A DNA stretch of 64,000 nucleotides from Ophthalmolycus amberensis (GCA_024529925.1 JAFEUB010001112.1:51001-115000); one strand, 5' to 3'; shown: positions 21,136-32,571, counted from the first letter of the stretch. Numbers and translations are program-made. The notes: generated from the letters alone by a model not told the origin.

Positions 21136-24100
21136 GTAAGCTACACAACTAAAATACTCTCTAAAGAGACATTTTAAACAGTGTAACTACTCAAACTCTC
21201 ATAGCTGTAAGAAATTAAGTGTGTTGTATCATATTTCTAGAGTATGATGGTAAAAATGAGGCCCCACTGTTGAGTTAACAAGATAGCCTTACATTCACTG
21301 CAATGACAAACACACCAACACCCTGGGATAAACATCATGTCAATCATTTCAAAAGGTCACGATACTGTAGGTTCAATTAGTATTGTGATATAACTGAAAA
21401 AGTATTGTAAAGTATTGTGATTGTAGACTGGCATAAACATCAATGTGTCCCTTTTTATTCCAATGCTCCATGCTTACATCATCAATGTCAGTGTACATTT
21501 ACAGTATTACATTATGTACATTCCTTCATCTGTATTTATGCCTGTAAATCGTAAAAAATGTAATGACCTGTTCTGTATCTCTTTTCCTATCGACTGGAAA
21601 ATCACTTTTGTATACTTCTTATAGTAAAACCAAATGCTCTCTTATTTTTCTTCATAATTTTCATCCTACAGGGCCTTCTTTCTTTATCCAGTTCCTCACT
21701 CCTCCCTCATCCTTGGAGTTGAGTAGTCACTTGTTTAGGCCTGTTATGTCATTAAGGGCTTACCTGCAGATTAGCACAGCAGGAGAAATTCTTTCCCTGC
21801 CCCCTTTCCCCTCATCCCTACACTTGTTGTCAATACCGCCCAAACATATGAAAACACAATCTTTCATCCACTGGTACTTGTGGAGTCAAGCTGGAAATCC
21901 CAGAGATATGCCTGTTTGATCTTAGGTCATATTAGACTTTCACATCTGTACAACTACTGTACAAAGCTTTCTTTTAACGGTGTGGATAATGCCTTGGATT
22001 TGGATCAGTTGGAAGCTATAAATGTAGACGTTGGGAGAGTAAAGACTCATCTGAGCTGTGTGGTGAACAATTATACATTTCAATCAGGAGAGACAAGTGA
22101 ATGATTAGTACTTAACATTTATTATGACAGATGCTGCGTTAATGAGTTACACAGAAATTCTTTGGTGCTTGAACTCGACGAGGACATTTGTGATCGAGTT
22201 GTGATTGCCCTGAGCGGCAATCTAACTGTTGTGAATTCTTCACAGACAAAAGACGATAAAGTTACGGCGCTCTTATTCTGAAGTTGTATTGGACGTTGCG
22301 GACTGTTTCCGCTTCCGGTTGCGCTAACGGTAGATCTTACGTAGGACCAACGGTCGAATCACATCGAGTCGTTGACGATAAACTCGGTCATTCATCTGTC
22401 ATTCATCGGTCATCGATTGTTCAACTCAAGCATGATCTGTAAATCTGTCAACAAACCATAATACTGAATACAAACCGTGTGGAGCAAAAGATGTCTGCGT
22501 GTTCTCTGACCGGAACCCTGTAGTGGTCAATAATCACCTTAAATCAGCAACTCAGGAGTCGAATCCCCAACACTAACAATATAACCCCCCCCATGGAGTC
22601 CAGACACTGGTGGTGATAGAGGCTGATGAGGTTGATAGAATGATGAGTTGATGAAGCTGATGAATCTGCGAAGATTGGGCAGAGATGGGGAGGTGGAGGG
22701 TTGCGTAGCAGCAGCCTGAATGTACTGAAGGTAGAGAAACAATCATATTTAAGAGAGACAGCAGCAAGATGATAGGCTAATTCTTGTGTCATTGTGCTAT
22801 TGGCTAGAGAGACCAGCTGATCTAGACAGCTGATCATGATTGACAGCCCCAAACAATAACCGCAAGGAAATGAGGAGTGATGGCAGATGTATGGTAAATA
22901 AGCTACGGGCTTAGGCATGCAAGAGTAGAGTCATCCTGTCTGAACTCACGCTAGAGCTTCATATAATGCAGATTTGACTGTCTTCCTTTGTATATAGAAT
23001 TGTCAATCCAGTTCAGGACAGCAGATACCGTTTTGATATCACAAGCTTCAAGAGCGTTGTCAGAGCACCAGTCTGTGTGTATTTTATGGCTATTGTAAAT
23101 GGTTTCTAGTTCTGGAGACAAAGCTTCAATTAATTGCTGAAACCTTCAAATCATTTAACTGTTGACAAAAAAAGGCATCTTTGGATTCTGTTCTGCTGAA
23201 ATTGAGTGAACCAGTCAGGGTATTGATGAGGTTGGATAATAGACATACCACAGAATAAATGTACCCAAATGTATCCTAAATGTGTTGGGTGTGTGTTTTT
23301 TGTGTGTTCTCAGTGAAGTGGAATCTCAGATGGAGGGGACTCCAGTTCAGAGAAGAGGGAGCAAAGCCTACCAGGTACAACAGACATCTTTTATTCAAGT
23401 AGCTTTTACTTCACTTTAGTCCAGTGACCTGCCTTATTTTCCTTGTTTAAATAGCATCACTTATCTTCAAAATAATTTAGTTAATAAGGTGTGTGCACAG
23501 GTTGCTGCTTTGTGACGTGACTCTATATGATAGCACTGTCTCAGATTTTAACTTGTGTATTTTTTAATAACCTCAAGTTTGCATAACTTTAATAATCAAT
23601 ATCAAGTTTATTTTTTAAGGCCAATACAAATCATTAAAAATCTCTTCCCTGGACCAGATTTTCCCTGAAGCCAACTTGAATGAAGAGTCAGATTCCAGCT
23701 CCTACCCTGAAGACTTTCTTTACAGGAGGGAGCGTCTTCCCTCTATAGTTGTGGAGCCCACAGAGCACACTGAGTCGGAGAGTGGCGAGTGCTGTCCGAC
23801 TCGATGCCTAATGAGCAATAATGTAGAGGAGGAGGACAGTAGTGCTGATCACTCAGACGGATCTGTGGATGGAGAGCAGCAGGAGGACATTGGGATGGAA
23901 GAAGGGTAAGAACTAGGGTTGGGTACCGAAACTCGGTGCCAATATGGCACCGGTTCCTATACGTCCGGTATCTACCGAAACGTAACGCAGATTTCGGTGC
24001 TTCCTTTCGGTGCCTGAGCCGATTGAAATACTTTTTTTACACTACTCTGATGACTCCGTCCTGGCAGGAGGACTCGGTCCTCCGCTCCTCACTCATAGTA

Positions 24101-25048
24101 TTATTACAATGGGGTACTTAGCGCTGCTGCTCATAAGCACAACATCCACAGGCACGCCAAAGCTTCTTCTTCTCCTCCTTTGAGGTGTACTGGCGGTTGG
24201 CAAACGACGAATTGGCGCATTACCGCCACCAACTGGTAAAATAAAATAAGTCATGAGATGTGTCGTATTTTGCCAGAGAAGGAAAATATGCTCATATTTC
24301 TGCAAAATAATTGCTGAAGTTTGAAGCTGTAGTGTGTGTACAGAGTGTGTTTTGTATTTATTTATATTTATTTAAGTATACTGTAAACTGTTAACAGTTA
24401 ACATATTGTTCATAGTTAAAAAGTTTGAAGCTGTAGTTTGAGGCCAAGTGTTTTGTATTCATTTATATTTATAGTATACTTTAAACAGTTAATATGTTGT
24501 TCAATTTGAAGAAAAAAGTATCGGTTCAGGCACCGTTTAGGCACCGGTATCGGAAAAAACCCAAATGATACCCATCCCTAGTTAGGACCAGAGTGTCATA
24601 ATCGGTCCCCACAATTAATCACAGTCTGTCAGGCTTAAAATGATAGCTGTTTGAGGACTGTTTGATGCTAGAAATATTTTGTGTTGCAGTGACAGAAAAT
24701 GACAATGTGGTGGTATTACATTTGATTCTGCCTTTCAGAGATATTTTGACAAATTATCCCAATATTTTCGCTATCAAGGGACTTCAAGGCTATACATTTG
24801 CATTTTAATTCAATGCACATTTGCATTGAATTAAAATGGAATTAGAATTCAAAAAAGTTTACAGATTTACTGAAACCCATCCGTATCCAATGTACTTCCT
24901 GACTGTGTATTTCCATTTCCACTGTTGAAGCTTGGTTGCGAGGAAGTCGTCTATTGAACCGTCTCAGAGTCAACGGCCCCTCTCCCGGCTAACCCCACCT
25001 GCCTCCCCAACTCCCCCTGAGGCTGCCCCACCCTGCCTGAGGAGCTGA
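21110..25048 (+). CDS. lbhl: LBH-like transcription cofactor gene, four coding exons
   Basis: Coding exons by splice sites and phase: 21110-21135, 23314-23374, 23658-23905 and 24931-25048. Phases fit throughout (2, 0, 2). The predicted protein is about 150 residues. The diagnostic part spans the exon 2/3 join: AYQ then IFPEANL, followed by RERLPSIVVEPTE and ESGE. This closely resembles LBH (limb-bud and heart), where YQIFP..., DRLPSIVVEPTE and VESGE occur in the same order and spacing. LBH proteins are small acidic, largely disordered nuclear cofactors linked to Wnt and heart/limb development. Residues after the core are acidic (NNVEEEDSSADHSD), then a proline/serine-rich tail comes from exon 4. 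It is longer and more diverged than LBH itself, hence 'LBH-like'; the symbol is my best guess. Confidence 0.75.
22227..22572. repeat. Solo LTR in intron 1 of the LBH-like gene
   Basis: TGTTGTGAATTC...CCCCAACA, 346 bp, flanked by the exact 5-bp duplication CTAAC (22222-22226, 22573-22577). It shares the TGTTG...CAACA end style with the gag-only family but not the sequence. Only one LTR and no interior, so a recombination product. Orientation is not decided. Confidence 0.8.
23314..23374 (+). CDS. lbhl: LBH-like exon 2
   Basis: Acceptor TTCTCAG|TGAAG and donor CCAG|GTACAA. It encodes SEVESQMEGTPVQRRGSKAY plus Q. The Q before the join is the first residue of the QIFP block conserved in LBH. Confidence 0.75.
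23658..23905 (+). CDS. lbhl: LBH-like exon 3 (LBH core)
   Basis: Acceptor GGACCAG|ATTTTCC. It encodes IFPEANL, RERLPSIVVEPTE, ESGE and an acidic stretch. The donor GG|GTAAGAAC follows at 23906. If the exon were not spliced there, translation would stop two codons on at TAA 23907-23909, so an intron-retained or truncated form is possible. A hAT element starts only 8 bp into the intron. Confidence 0.8.
23914..24580. mobile_element. hAT MITE at the exon 3 splice donor
   Basis: Ends TAGGGTTGGGTACCGAAAC and (reverse) TAGGGATGGGTATCATTTGG. The flanks are GTAAGAAC (23906-23913) and GTTAGGAC (24581-24588), matching at 6 of 8 bases as an aged target duplication. The left flank is the splice donor itself. 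Internal GGCACCGG/GGTATCGG words are repeated in inverted order. No protein. Confidence 0.75.
24931..25048 (+). CDS. lbhl: LBH-like exon 4 (C-terminus)
   Basis: Acceptor CCACTGTTGAAG|C after a pyrimidine-rich stretch. With the phase from exon 3 it reads GLVARKSSIEPSQSQ, then LSRLTPPASPTPPEAAPPC and LRS, stop at 25046. The phase match and low-complexity coding style support it. Shifting frame by one base near 25035 extends the protein with PEELNQYIQYGLIALQFT to a stop at 25090, which suggests a recent indel or sequencing error. Confidence 0.55.
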
Positions 25049-25142
25049 ACCAGTACATCCAGTACGGACTGATAGCACTGCAGTTCACCTGAACTGTGTG
25101 TAACCTTTAAAATGTGTAACCTCTGCATGTCTGACTTTCCCA

Positions 25143-25148
25143 ATTAAA
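25143..25148 (+). terminator. Candidate poly(A) signal of the LBH-like gene
   Basis: ATTAAA lies about 95 bp after the stop codon and is followed by AT-rich sequence. It is the common variant signal; its use is not shown. Confidence 0.35.
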
Positions 25149-25149
25149 G

Positions 25150-27242
25150 AGAAACCCTTTGGAAAGGTTGAGATGACTACACATGTAAAGATATTTGCAC
25201 TAACTACGGTCCATTTTAAAAAATGAATACTAAGCTGATTCCAGTACTGCTATTTTGGATTGATACTTCTCGATTAATATAATCTATGGTTAACTTCTGC
25301 AGTTTGCTGGTACTGTATCTAACACTGTGGACTGAAGGTAACCAGAGACTGTAGCTACAACCTCCAGGACTTTCCCTTTGTCTCACAAATCTCAGCCCAA
25401 ATCAAATAGGCTATGGTTAATGACAACCAGGGCCAGTTTACTAAATATAAGCATGAAAGCCCGGCCCAGGCCCACTGTTATAGTTGAAGTGGCCTATATG
25501 GGTGTTTGTGAAATAAATACTTTAGGAAGATTGTCACAATGGTCAAGGTGTAAAATCCTGTTAAGTGGAACATGTTGGACACTACAGTTCTAAATTCAAG
25601 CAGCCGGCATCATTGAAAAGATTTACTGCAACAGTTATAGACCTGATTCTCGGATACATGTGTGCAGTCCCTTAAAAAATTAAACATTCATACAGGGAAC
25701 TCACATTATTGTCAACATACTGTACAGAAACAATTACAGTGATTAACTGATATCTTTTACTAAAATGTTGCTGGATATATCAACAACTTTATAGGTTCAG
25801 CCCTATTTCAAAAAAGTGAAAAGAATATTGTAGCTGCATGAGAACGTCAGTGTTAATTGTTTTTACAACCAAAGTTGTTTGGTGTGCTGCTTTTTCGTCC
25901 TGAAAATATTTAGAAATTCTTATATTATATGAATATTTAATAGTTCCCGAATTACAACAAAACATTTTAGTTTTTCACAAATGCAATACCATCATGTCCT
26001 TGTCATGCCTGCTTTGTTAACTTGACTTTTGTAAGGATGAGTATGATGAATATATGAGAAACAATAGTGATAGCATAGGCCTATGCCCCCTTCCTTTATG
26101 TACTGCCAGGTCAGTCTGGATAGATATTGTACAACAATAAAGTTGCTTTTATCCCTCTATGGTTCTCATGCAAAGGTTCCAGTATTTCCCACAGGATTAT
26201 GTCAGACTTTGGTGGGGGGACCCCTGTCACTCTTGCGGGGTCCGGGGTCATGTTTCCCCGGAAGAACATTTTGTAACATAGAAAGTTAAATGCATCAATC
26301 TGGTTTACTTCAAGAGCAAAATTAAAAAGGATGGATGAAGGCTGATGGAGACCTTTATTGTCTTGTAAAAAATGTTGTGCTCTTGTTCAGGTAGTGGATT
26401 GTAACTAAGTATGTGTAGGCTACTCAAATACTGTACTTAGGTACAATTTTGTGGAACTTGTATTTTACCTGAGTATTTCCATTTTATGTAACTATATACT
26501 TCTAGTTCACTATATCTCTGAGGGAAATATTGTACTTTTAAATTCACTACATATATTTGACAATATCAGTTAGTTAGTAAGGTAACTTTTTGAATCCTGA
26601 TTCAGATTAATACAAAATGTAAATCAACTAATAATCTATGATGTATTATATATATATTAGTATAAGGCCTCCAAAGGAAGCTCCTACCGATTGATCCAGG
26701 AGTAGAAATGCGGATTCCGTCCGGTCGTGGACAGTACCAGCTCTTTACCCTTGTCTGTTGGAGGGGTAATGGGAGTTTGCCAATTCAGTCTACATGTTTT
26801 TTGTCATGAACACAATGGTTGTATAAATATAAATGATGATGACACAGTAAAAGAAGCACGCCCTTAAAGTATGGTAAACGAGATGCTTGGAGAGCAAAAG
26901 TTAGATAACCGTGGATTCTCAAACCATGTCAGTGGGCATTAGTATAAATGATCTGTCCAGAGCTTCTACATGAGAATCAGGTTAAATGTTACAATGAATG
27001 CTTCACACTAAAATCTAAAGTTACAGAAGAGCTTAAAATGAAAACAGTGTTAAATTAAAGTGTTCAAGTAACAGCAAATGGCACTACTGTTTTGTTAACT
27101 TTCATGTAAGTCCAAATCCAATCAGCAGGACACTGCAGGGAGTTGAACCCCTTCCCAGTAAACTGACAGTCTGTTATGTTACAAACACTGAAGCGCATTC
27201 ACACACATTCATTTTCTTAATGATCTTAACAGGCTTACATTT
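25150..27242. other. No gene seen
   Basis: AT-rich intergenic DNA. At 26190-26285 there is a G/C-rich patch (TTTGGTGGGGGGACCCC, GGGGTCCGGGGTCATG) that looks like a short interspersed repeat. No protein-coding signature. Confidence 0.4.
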
Positions 27243-28290
27243 AGGGCTGCAAATAACGATTATTTTAATAATCGATTAATCTGGCGATTATTTTTTCGAT
27301 TAATCGATGAATCGGATATTAATGGGCCAAAAAAGACGAGTGAATAAAAACGTGTCTTTAGTCTTGCAAACTATACCACCCCTGCTTTACTACTGTTATT
27401 AATGAGCTAACGCTAACTTGTCATGCTTGTCAAGCTGATAACGAGTAAACACCAGCACCAGAAGAGCTACTGGAGGGCCGTTACGTTTAGTGCTGCAACT
27501 AACGATTATTTTAATAATCGATTAATCGGGTGATTATGTTTTCGATTAATCGGATAAAAAAACAAAAAAGCATTAATTTCCAACCCTTTATTCAAAAACA
27601 GAACTGATCTTCAGAAAGTGCACAAACAGGTTGCTCCTTGAACATCCCTGAGCTGTTAAAGTAATAATAAAAAAACAAAAAAACAAATGGACCAACATAA
27701 AAAACATACACATGTGCACAAAAATATGTATATTGTTGTTTAAAGGGACCTGAGCTGTCAGAACAATAAATAATTTATAAAAAATGAAGAAAAATACAAA
27801 TCAGAAAACTTAACAGGATTTGTTTGAACGTCAGAACTTGTTCTCTACACTACACTCACAAACTGAATCATCACCGTGGTGCTCCCGTGCCATATCATGT
27901 CGCTTTTGCACATCTTGCAATGAACACACTTTTTCAATTTATGAAGTGTGAAATACTCCCACACCTTGGACGACTTAGGTCGTACTGATTTCTCTGCCTC
28001 CGCCATGTTTCAGAACAACGTTACGGGTCTCTCCGATGCTCTTTCCTCTGTTGTAAATTGTTTGATCGCATATTTACTTTTATTGTGAAGAGCATGAAAA
28101 CGGAAGTGATTTTACTGTGAAGAGACAGGAAGTAGCATGATACGTGCTTATTCACGACAACAATGATAAGTGAAAACCTAACGTATATGTCGGGTGCAAG
28201 AGCGCGGTCTGTTCACTGTAACAGTTGTTAAACTGCAGTTTTCAGGAAGTAAAGTGTTCCGTTCAAAACCAGACGTGTCTTGGTCATCGA
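27243..28290 (-). mobile_element. hAT remnant with BED-finger N-terminus
   Basis: Two left-end copies, AGGGCTGCAAATAACGATTA at 27243 and TTAGTGCTGCAACTAACG near 27487, precede a minus-strand coding relic. From ATG at 28006 the frame reads MAEAEKSVRPKSS, KVWEYFTLHKLKK, then CVHCKMCKSDM, a BED-type zinc finger of hAT transposases, and stops about 54 codons in. The about 240 bp upstream of this ATG (28044-28283) repeat at 59331-59565. No complementary right end was found, so it is incomplete. Confidence 0.65.
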
Positions 28291-28933
28291 TTTTACTTTC
28301 GGCGTATCGGATTGTACGCTTCACGAGGGATGGCGCGGTTTTGATTCTGACTGGCTAACCATTCTGTCAATCAATACCATGTTATCCCGGCTCAATTCTA
28401 TTGACTCTGACGCGTCGAAGGAGGGTTCATTCACTGAAATCGACCAATGGGCTGCTGAGGTAGGTCTCCACAGACACAGAGAAACTGCAGTCAGACGAGA
28501 CAGCTCCATGGATCACAGACACAAAACAGGGCTCAGATAGGATTCAGGCTCTCAAAATGAAGCCAAACTGCTGTATTTGGTTAGATTGAACACTATTCGT
28601 GATAAAACAAGTGAAATATATAGTTATACAGTATATAAAATTACAATGGAACAGCTGGTTCCAAAATGACAATTTCGTGACCTCGCCTGACATCTGTACT
28701 AAAAGCTCTCTAATTTTGTTCTGCTTCACTTTATCAAAGACAAAATTTGCAGAGAGACTGTTCACATGTGCTATGATTTGGGAGAGTTTTAAACTTTCGT
28801 TAGCATCATTCAAAAGAGATAATCATGCTTTCAGTGCTTTTCTTTCAGGCGAACCTGAAACTTTTCAATTTGAGCTGTGTGCCATCTTCATTCACTCTTA
28901 ACCAGTAACATATAGACAGATATTTACACATCT
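28291..28933. other. No gene seen
   Basis: Short open frames only. It lies between a hAT remnant and the retroviral LTR, which begins after the GAAC target copy at 28934-28937. Confidence 0.4.
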
Positions 28934-28937
28934 GAAC

Positions 28938-29583
28938 TGTGGAGGGAAAAATCTCCTCACGATGAAAGTGGAGCAGGCCAGCACACGTGGACTGATAGCT
29001 TTAGTCACACGGCGCTAAAAACGTTACCGAAACTGGTTTACCGTCAAGAAGGATTTTAATCCTGCTGTTGCAATTACAGTTATACAATGGTGTACATTAA
29101 TCTCATGAAATAATACACTATTTGCCCAGTTTGGAAAAACTCTTCCCGATCCCAGTAAACACGTCTGTTCTGGATCGTAACCTAACAGGAAGAGAAAACA
29201 CTTTTCTATATCCCGCCCACATATCCGTTCGCAACTCCTCCCCTTCCGTCTATCTCAATTTCTATTGGCTAACTTCTCTATGCACTTCTGTAAACGCCTG
29301 TCTCCACGACTCTCTATCCCTGAGCTGCTAACACATTCAAATGACTGTCAGTTATGGCTTAATCCCTTCTATGATAATCCTTCAGTATAAACGTTAAACT
29401 TCTGCAACTTTGGCAAAAGCTTCATGTCTTTTAGCTACTAATCCTACAACACTTTATGTTTATCTTAATTATGCATTCCCAAAACACTTATGATTATGAC
29501 TAATTATGAATTCTTAATTATGAATTATTAAACACTTTTATTATATCTACTGAACATACAGTTCTTTGCTCAAATTTCTTACA
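28938..29583 (-). repeat. 3' LTR of the retrovirus
   Basis: TGTGGAGGG...CTTACA on the plus strand. It differs from the other LTR at about four places: near 28999, T/C near 29119, a 2-bp CT difference near 29312, and A/C near 29376. The LTRs are therefore young relative to the amount of internal loss. Confidence 0.9.
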
Positions 29584-29598
29584 ATTCCCCCCTAACCC
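29584..29598 (-). other. Polypurine tract of the retrovirus
   Basis: The minus strand reads GGGTTAGGGGGGAAT directly before the TGTAAG start of the 3' LTR. Position and G-richness fit a plus-strand primer. Confidence 0.7.
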
Positions 29599-30142
29599 AC
29601 AGTTCACTGTGAGTTAGTTACTCGAATGTAGTTAGTTACTCAAATGTTCCTGGAGACCTCCCCCCTACTCAATCCAGGGAGAGGCTCCCTACCTATCTAA
29701 ACAGTGGCAAACAACAACTCATGCATACAGATATCATTTCAAGTATTCCTATTCGGTCTGTTTCTCCCTACGCTTGCCTCGCTAACGCAAAAAAAACAAT
29801 CGAATCCGTTGAAGTTCACTGCCCTCCATGTCTTGGGGCTGGCAGGATCAGGAGACAGTCTGTAGGCTAGAGAAAACATACTGAGAAGCCTTGACTGTTT
29901 TTTTACACTTGACAAAATTACATTTCTTAATCCTTACACCCTAAAATCCCATTATAACCCAATTAAACAAAAAAAATCTCAAAATACTCATCCAAAACAA
30001 TCCGTCTATTTCCCAAATTTCCAATATCTCACCGGATGTGTTTTAGAAGTCCATTTGGGCCTTATCAGGTCCTTCAGGATCTCCGAGAGGATGGTCAGGA
30101 ACTGCTTGTGAAGTTCCGCTATGGCACCGCTGGTGGCCTCAT

Positions 30143-30928
30143 CTAGACGGTGGCCATCAGAAGCTCCAATTCTTCCTCATCCTCGACACATAACTGGTTG
30201 CCCTGGACTTGTGTCTGGCTCATCGTTGAAGCAATAAACCCCTGTAGAAGTCCACGGATGCAAGGGAACCCACATCCACAGACGACTAGGAGGCCTACGA
30301 CGACAACACACAGAGTAATTACGATTGACAAAAATGTATGTTTCCACTTGCCAAACATACTTTCCAACCAGTCGGTGAATGAATTGGTGACACCAGAGTT
30401 CTCCGCTAGCTCTTGGCTGAGTGCTGTCAGTCCCTCCAAAGCCCTGGTCACCGACCCATCAGGAGCTGTGTTATTTGGAATGAAAGTACAGCAAGCAGTC
30501 CCAAACATCTGGCAAACGCCACCTTTCTCTGCTAAAATCATATCTAATGCCATTCTGTTCTGCAAGGTCATTAGACTAGTCTTCGCCAGCTGTGCATGCA
30601 GCCCTGATATGGCATCCCTGGTGAAGTTTACAAAATGCTGTTGGTTATAGTAAATGTAGTTGATCCAATCGACATTTTTATTAATCGTTACCCACCAGAA
30701 TAATGCAGATTCAAAACCGGCAGCTATTTGATTTCTTGCTTTAAATTCATTCGGCACCCCCCTTGGCACTCCTATGCCATCTATGTACACTTGGTCATCA
30801 AAGGCTCCCTTCGGGCTACCGGCATCTCTTTTGGATCTTCTGTTAGCATGTGGGCGTGGAGAAATTAGTTCCCTATAAGTTGCGTCATTGACAGGCAAGA
30901 TATAGAATGGCAATATAAGTTGCACCAA
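30143..30928 (-). pseudogene. Retroviral env transmembrane subunit (surface subunit missing)
   Basis: A 261-codon open frame. Near residue 30 a furin-type site RRSKRDAG marks the subunit boundary. A hydrophobic stretch follows, then a heptad-rich region, the segment LQNRMALDMILAEKGGVC and the CX6CC motif CQMFGTACC at about residues 139-147, as in gamma-type envelopes. A membrane span (FLSIVITLCVVVVGLLVVCG) lies near 200-220, then a short tail ending LLMATV. Only about 30 residues precede the cleavage site, so the receptor-binding subunit is absent, and the leader upstream is in another frame. The first codon is TTG, not a real start. It is a broken gene, although the transmembrane part is open from end to end. 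Confidence 0.85.
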
Positions 30929-31113
30929 CGCACATCTACCTGTCCAATCTTGATGTAGTCATGCATATGTTCTGGTTCCTGTCTATGTTTAATTCCCCAT
31001 ACTAAGAGGGAAACTGCTGAAATCAGGAAGCAAATAATTACAGACTTCCATAACCCACTGAACCTAGAGTCTCCTAATGGAAGGCCTCGCTTAAACTGTG
31101 GGGGAAACGTCAT
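30865..31113 (-). pseudogene. Retroviral env start and signal/leader segment
   Basis: ATG at 31113 opens MTFPPQFKRG, followed by a hydrophobic signal-anchor (SVIICFLISAVSLLVWGIKH). The start overlaps the end of the pol frame, which reads DNDVSPTV and stops at 31090-31092, a normal retroviral arrangement. The TTTCCCCCACAG just after the ATG also resembles a splice acceptor. The frame runs past the point where the transmembrane subunit starts in another frame, so a deletion removed the surface subunit and changed frame near 30930. Confidence 0.65.
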
Positions 31114-31205
31114 TGTCAGTACTGTCTAAACCCTCTTTTGAGGTGTCTTTAGCTTCAAATTTTGCCTGTTTGATGTTCAATCCTGTCTCTGCGAGTGTCT
31201 TACTC
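31090..31205 (-). pseudogene. Last part of retroviral pol (integrase tail)
   Basis: The minus-strand frame reads KTLAETGLNIKQAKFEAKDT and SKEGLDSTDNDVSPTV before the stop overlapping the env start. It is polar and low in complexity, as in retroviral integrase tails. It is separated from the GPY/F-like piece (about 32440-32571) by a LINE. Confidence 0.5.
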
Positions 31206-32440
31206 GTTACCTTCGCTGCTGCACAGTAGCGGGGAGAAAGGACTTGCGGTACCTCTCCCTCAGACACCGGGGGTGAATCAGCCGGTGACTGAAGGAGCTG
31301 TGCAGAGCTGCCAGAGTGTCCTGCATGGGGTGGGAAGCGTGGCTCATCAGGGATGAGAGCTTCGCCATCATCCTCCTGTCTCCCACCACCTCCACAGTAT
31401 CCAGTGGACATCCCAGCACGCTGCTGGCCTTCCTCACCAGTTTGTCCAGTCTCCTCCTGTCAGCTGCCGCGATGCTGCTGTTCCAGAAGACCACTCCATA
31501 GAAGATGGCTGATGCCACCACGGAGTCGAAGAAGGTCTTCAGGAGTGCTCCCTGCACCCCAAAAGACCTCAGTCTCCTCAGCAGAAAGAGTCTGCTCTGT
31601 CCTTTTTTATAAAGAGCGTGAGCGTGGTCAGTCCAGTCCAGTTTATTGTTCAAGTGAACACCCAGGTACTTATACGACTTCACGACCTCAATGTCCAGTC
31701 CCTGGATGCTCACCGGTGTCGGAGGAGGGCGTTTACCCCGGCGGAAGTCCACCACCAGCTCCTTGGTCTTGCTGGAGTTGATGTGGAGGCGGTTCCGCTG
31801 GCACCATCCTAAAAAGTCTTGGTTTAGTTCCCTGTATTCTCTGTCATCATCGGCGGAGATGAGGCCGACAATTGCAGAGTCGTCAGAGAACTTTTGCAGG
31901 TGGCAGTTTGCAGAGTTATGTTTGAAGTCCGAGGTGTAAATGGAGAAGAGGAATGGAGCTAGAACGGTTCCCTGTGGGGCCCCTGTGCTGCAGGACACCC
32001 GATCTGACTCACACTCCCGTACCCGCACATACTGTGGACGGTTGGTGAGGTAGTCCAGGATCCATGCAGTGAGGTGGTGGTCCACCCCGGTCTGCTCCAG
32101 CTTGTCCCTCAGAAGCAAAGGCTGGATGGTGTTGAAGGCACTGGAGAAGTCGTAGAACATGACTCTCACAGTGCTTCCAGCCTTTTCCAGGTGAGAGAGG
32201 CATCTCTGCAGCAGGAAGATGACGGCGTCATCCACCCCGATGCCGGACTGGTAGGCGAACTGAAGTGGGTCCAGGGATGAACTCACCAGAGGGCGGAGAT
32301 GGGCAAGGACCAGCCTCTCCAGGGTCTTCATCAGGTGGGATGTCAACGCCACCGGCCTGTAGCTGTTGAGGTCCTTGGGCCGCGGGTTCTTTGGTACCGG
32401 TACCACGCAGGATGTCTTCCATAGCTGTGGAGTGAGGTGG
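31206..32440 (-). mobile_element. 5'-truncated LINE inserted in the retroviral integrase
   Basis: The open frame (end 31207) is a reverse transcriptase: VVPVPKNPRPKDLNSYRPVA, DPLQFAYQSGIGVDDAVIFL, then the catalytic blocks FYDFSSAFNTI, GAPQGTVLAPFLFS and FSDDSAIVG (FxDD variant of YxDD), and a C-terminal region to QQRR. It lies in the same strand as the retrovirus and is fused in frame to integrase (LTPQLWK). I place it in the broad CR1/L2/Rex1 group, unresolved. The endonuclease and the start of reverse transcriptase are missing, as usual for truncated copies. No clear target duplication. Confidence 0.85.
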
Positions 32441-32571
32441 TGCCAAGTAGCTCCTGGTTTACCTTTTACCTTTACTGCATGTGAGGTTGCCAATACTACC
32501 TCCCATGGTCCGGTCCACCTTGGCTCACTCCACTTGCGGACTTTTATCCACACCAGACTGCCTGGTGACAC
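32441..32571 (-). pseudogene. Retroviral integrase C-terminal domain fragment
   Basis: Residues SPGSLVWIKVRKW, then EPRWTGPWEVVLATSHAVKV and WHHLTP match the GPY/F-like C-terminal domain of gamma/epsilon-type integrases. The catalytic core (D,D,E) is absent upstream. Confidence 0.75.

Noticed and set aside
30150..30650. 166-codon plus-strand frame
   Set aside because: Antisense shadow of the env transmembrane frame.
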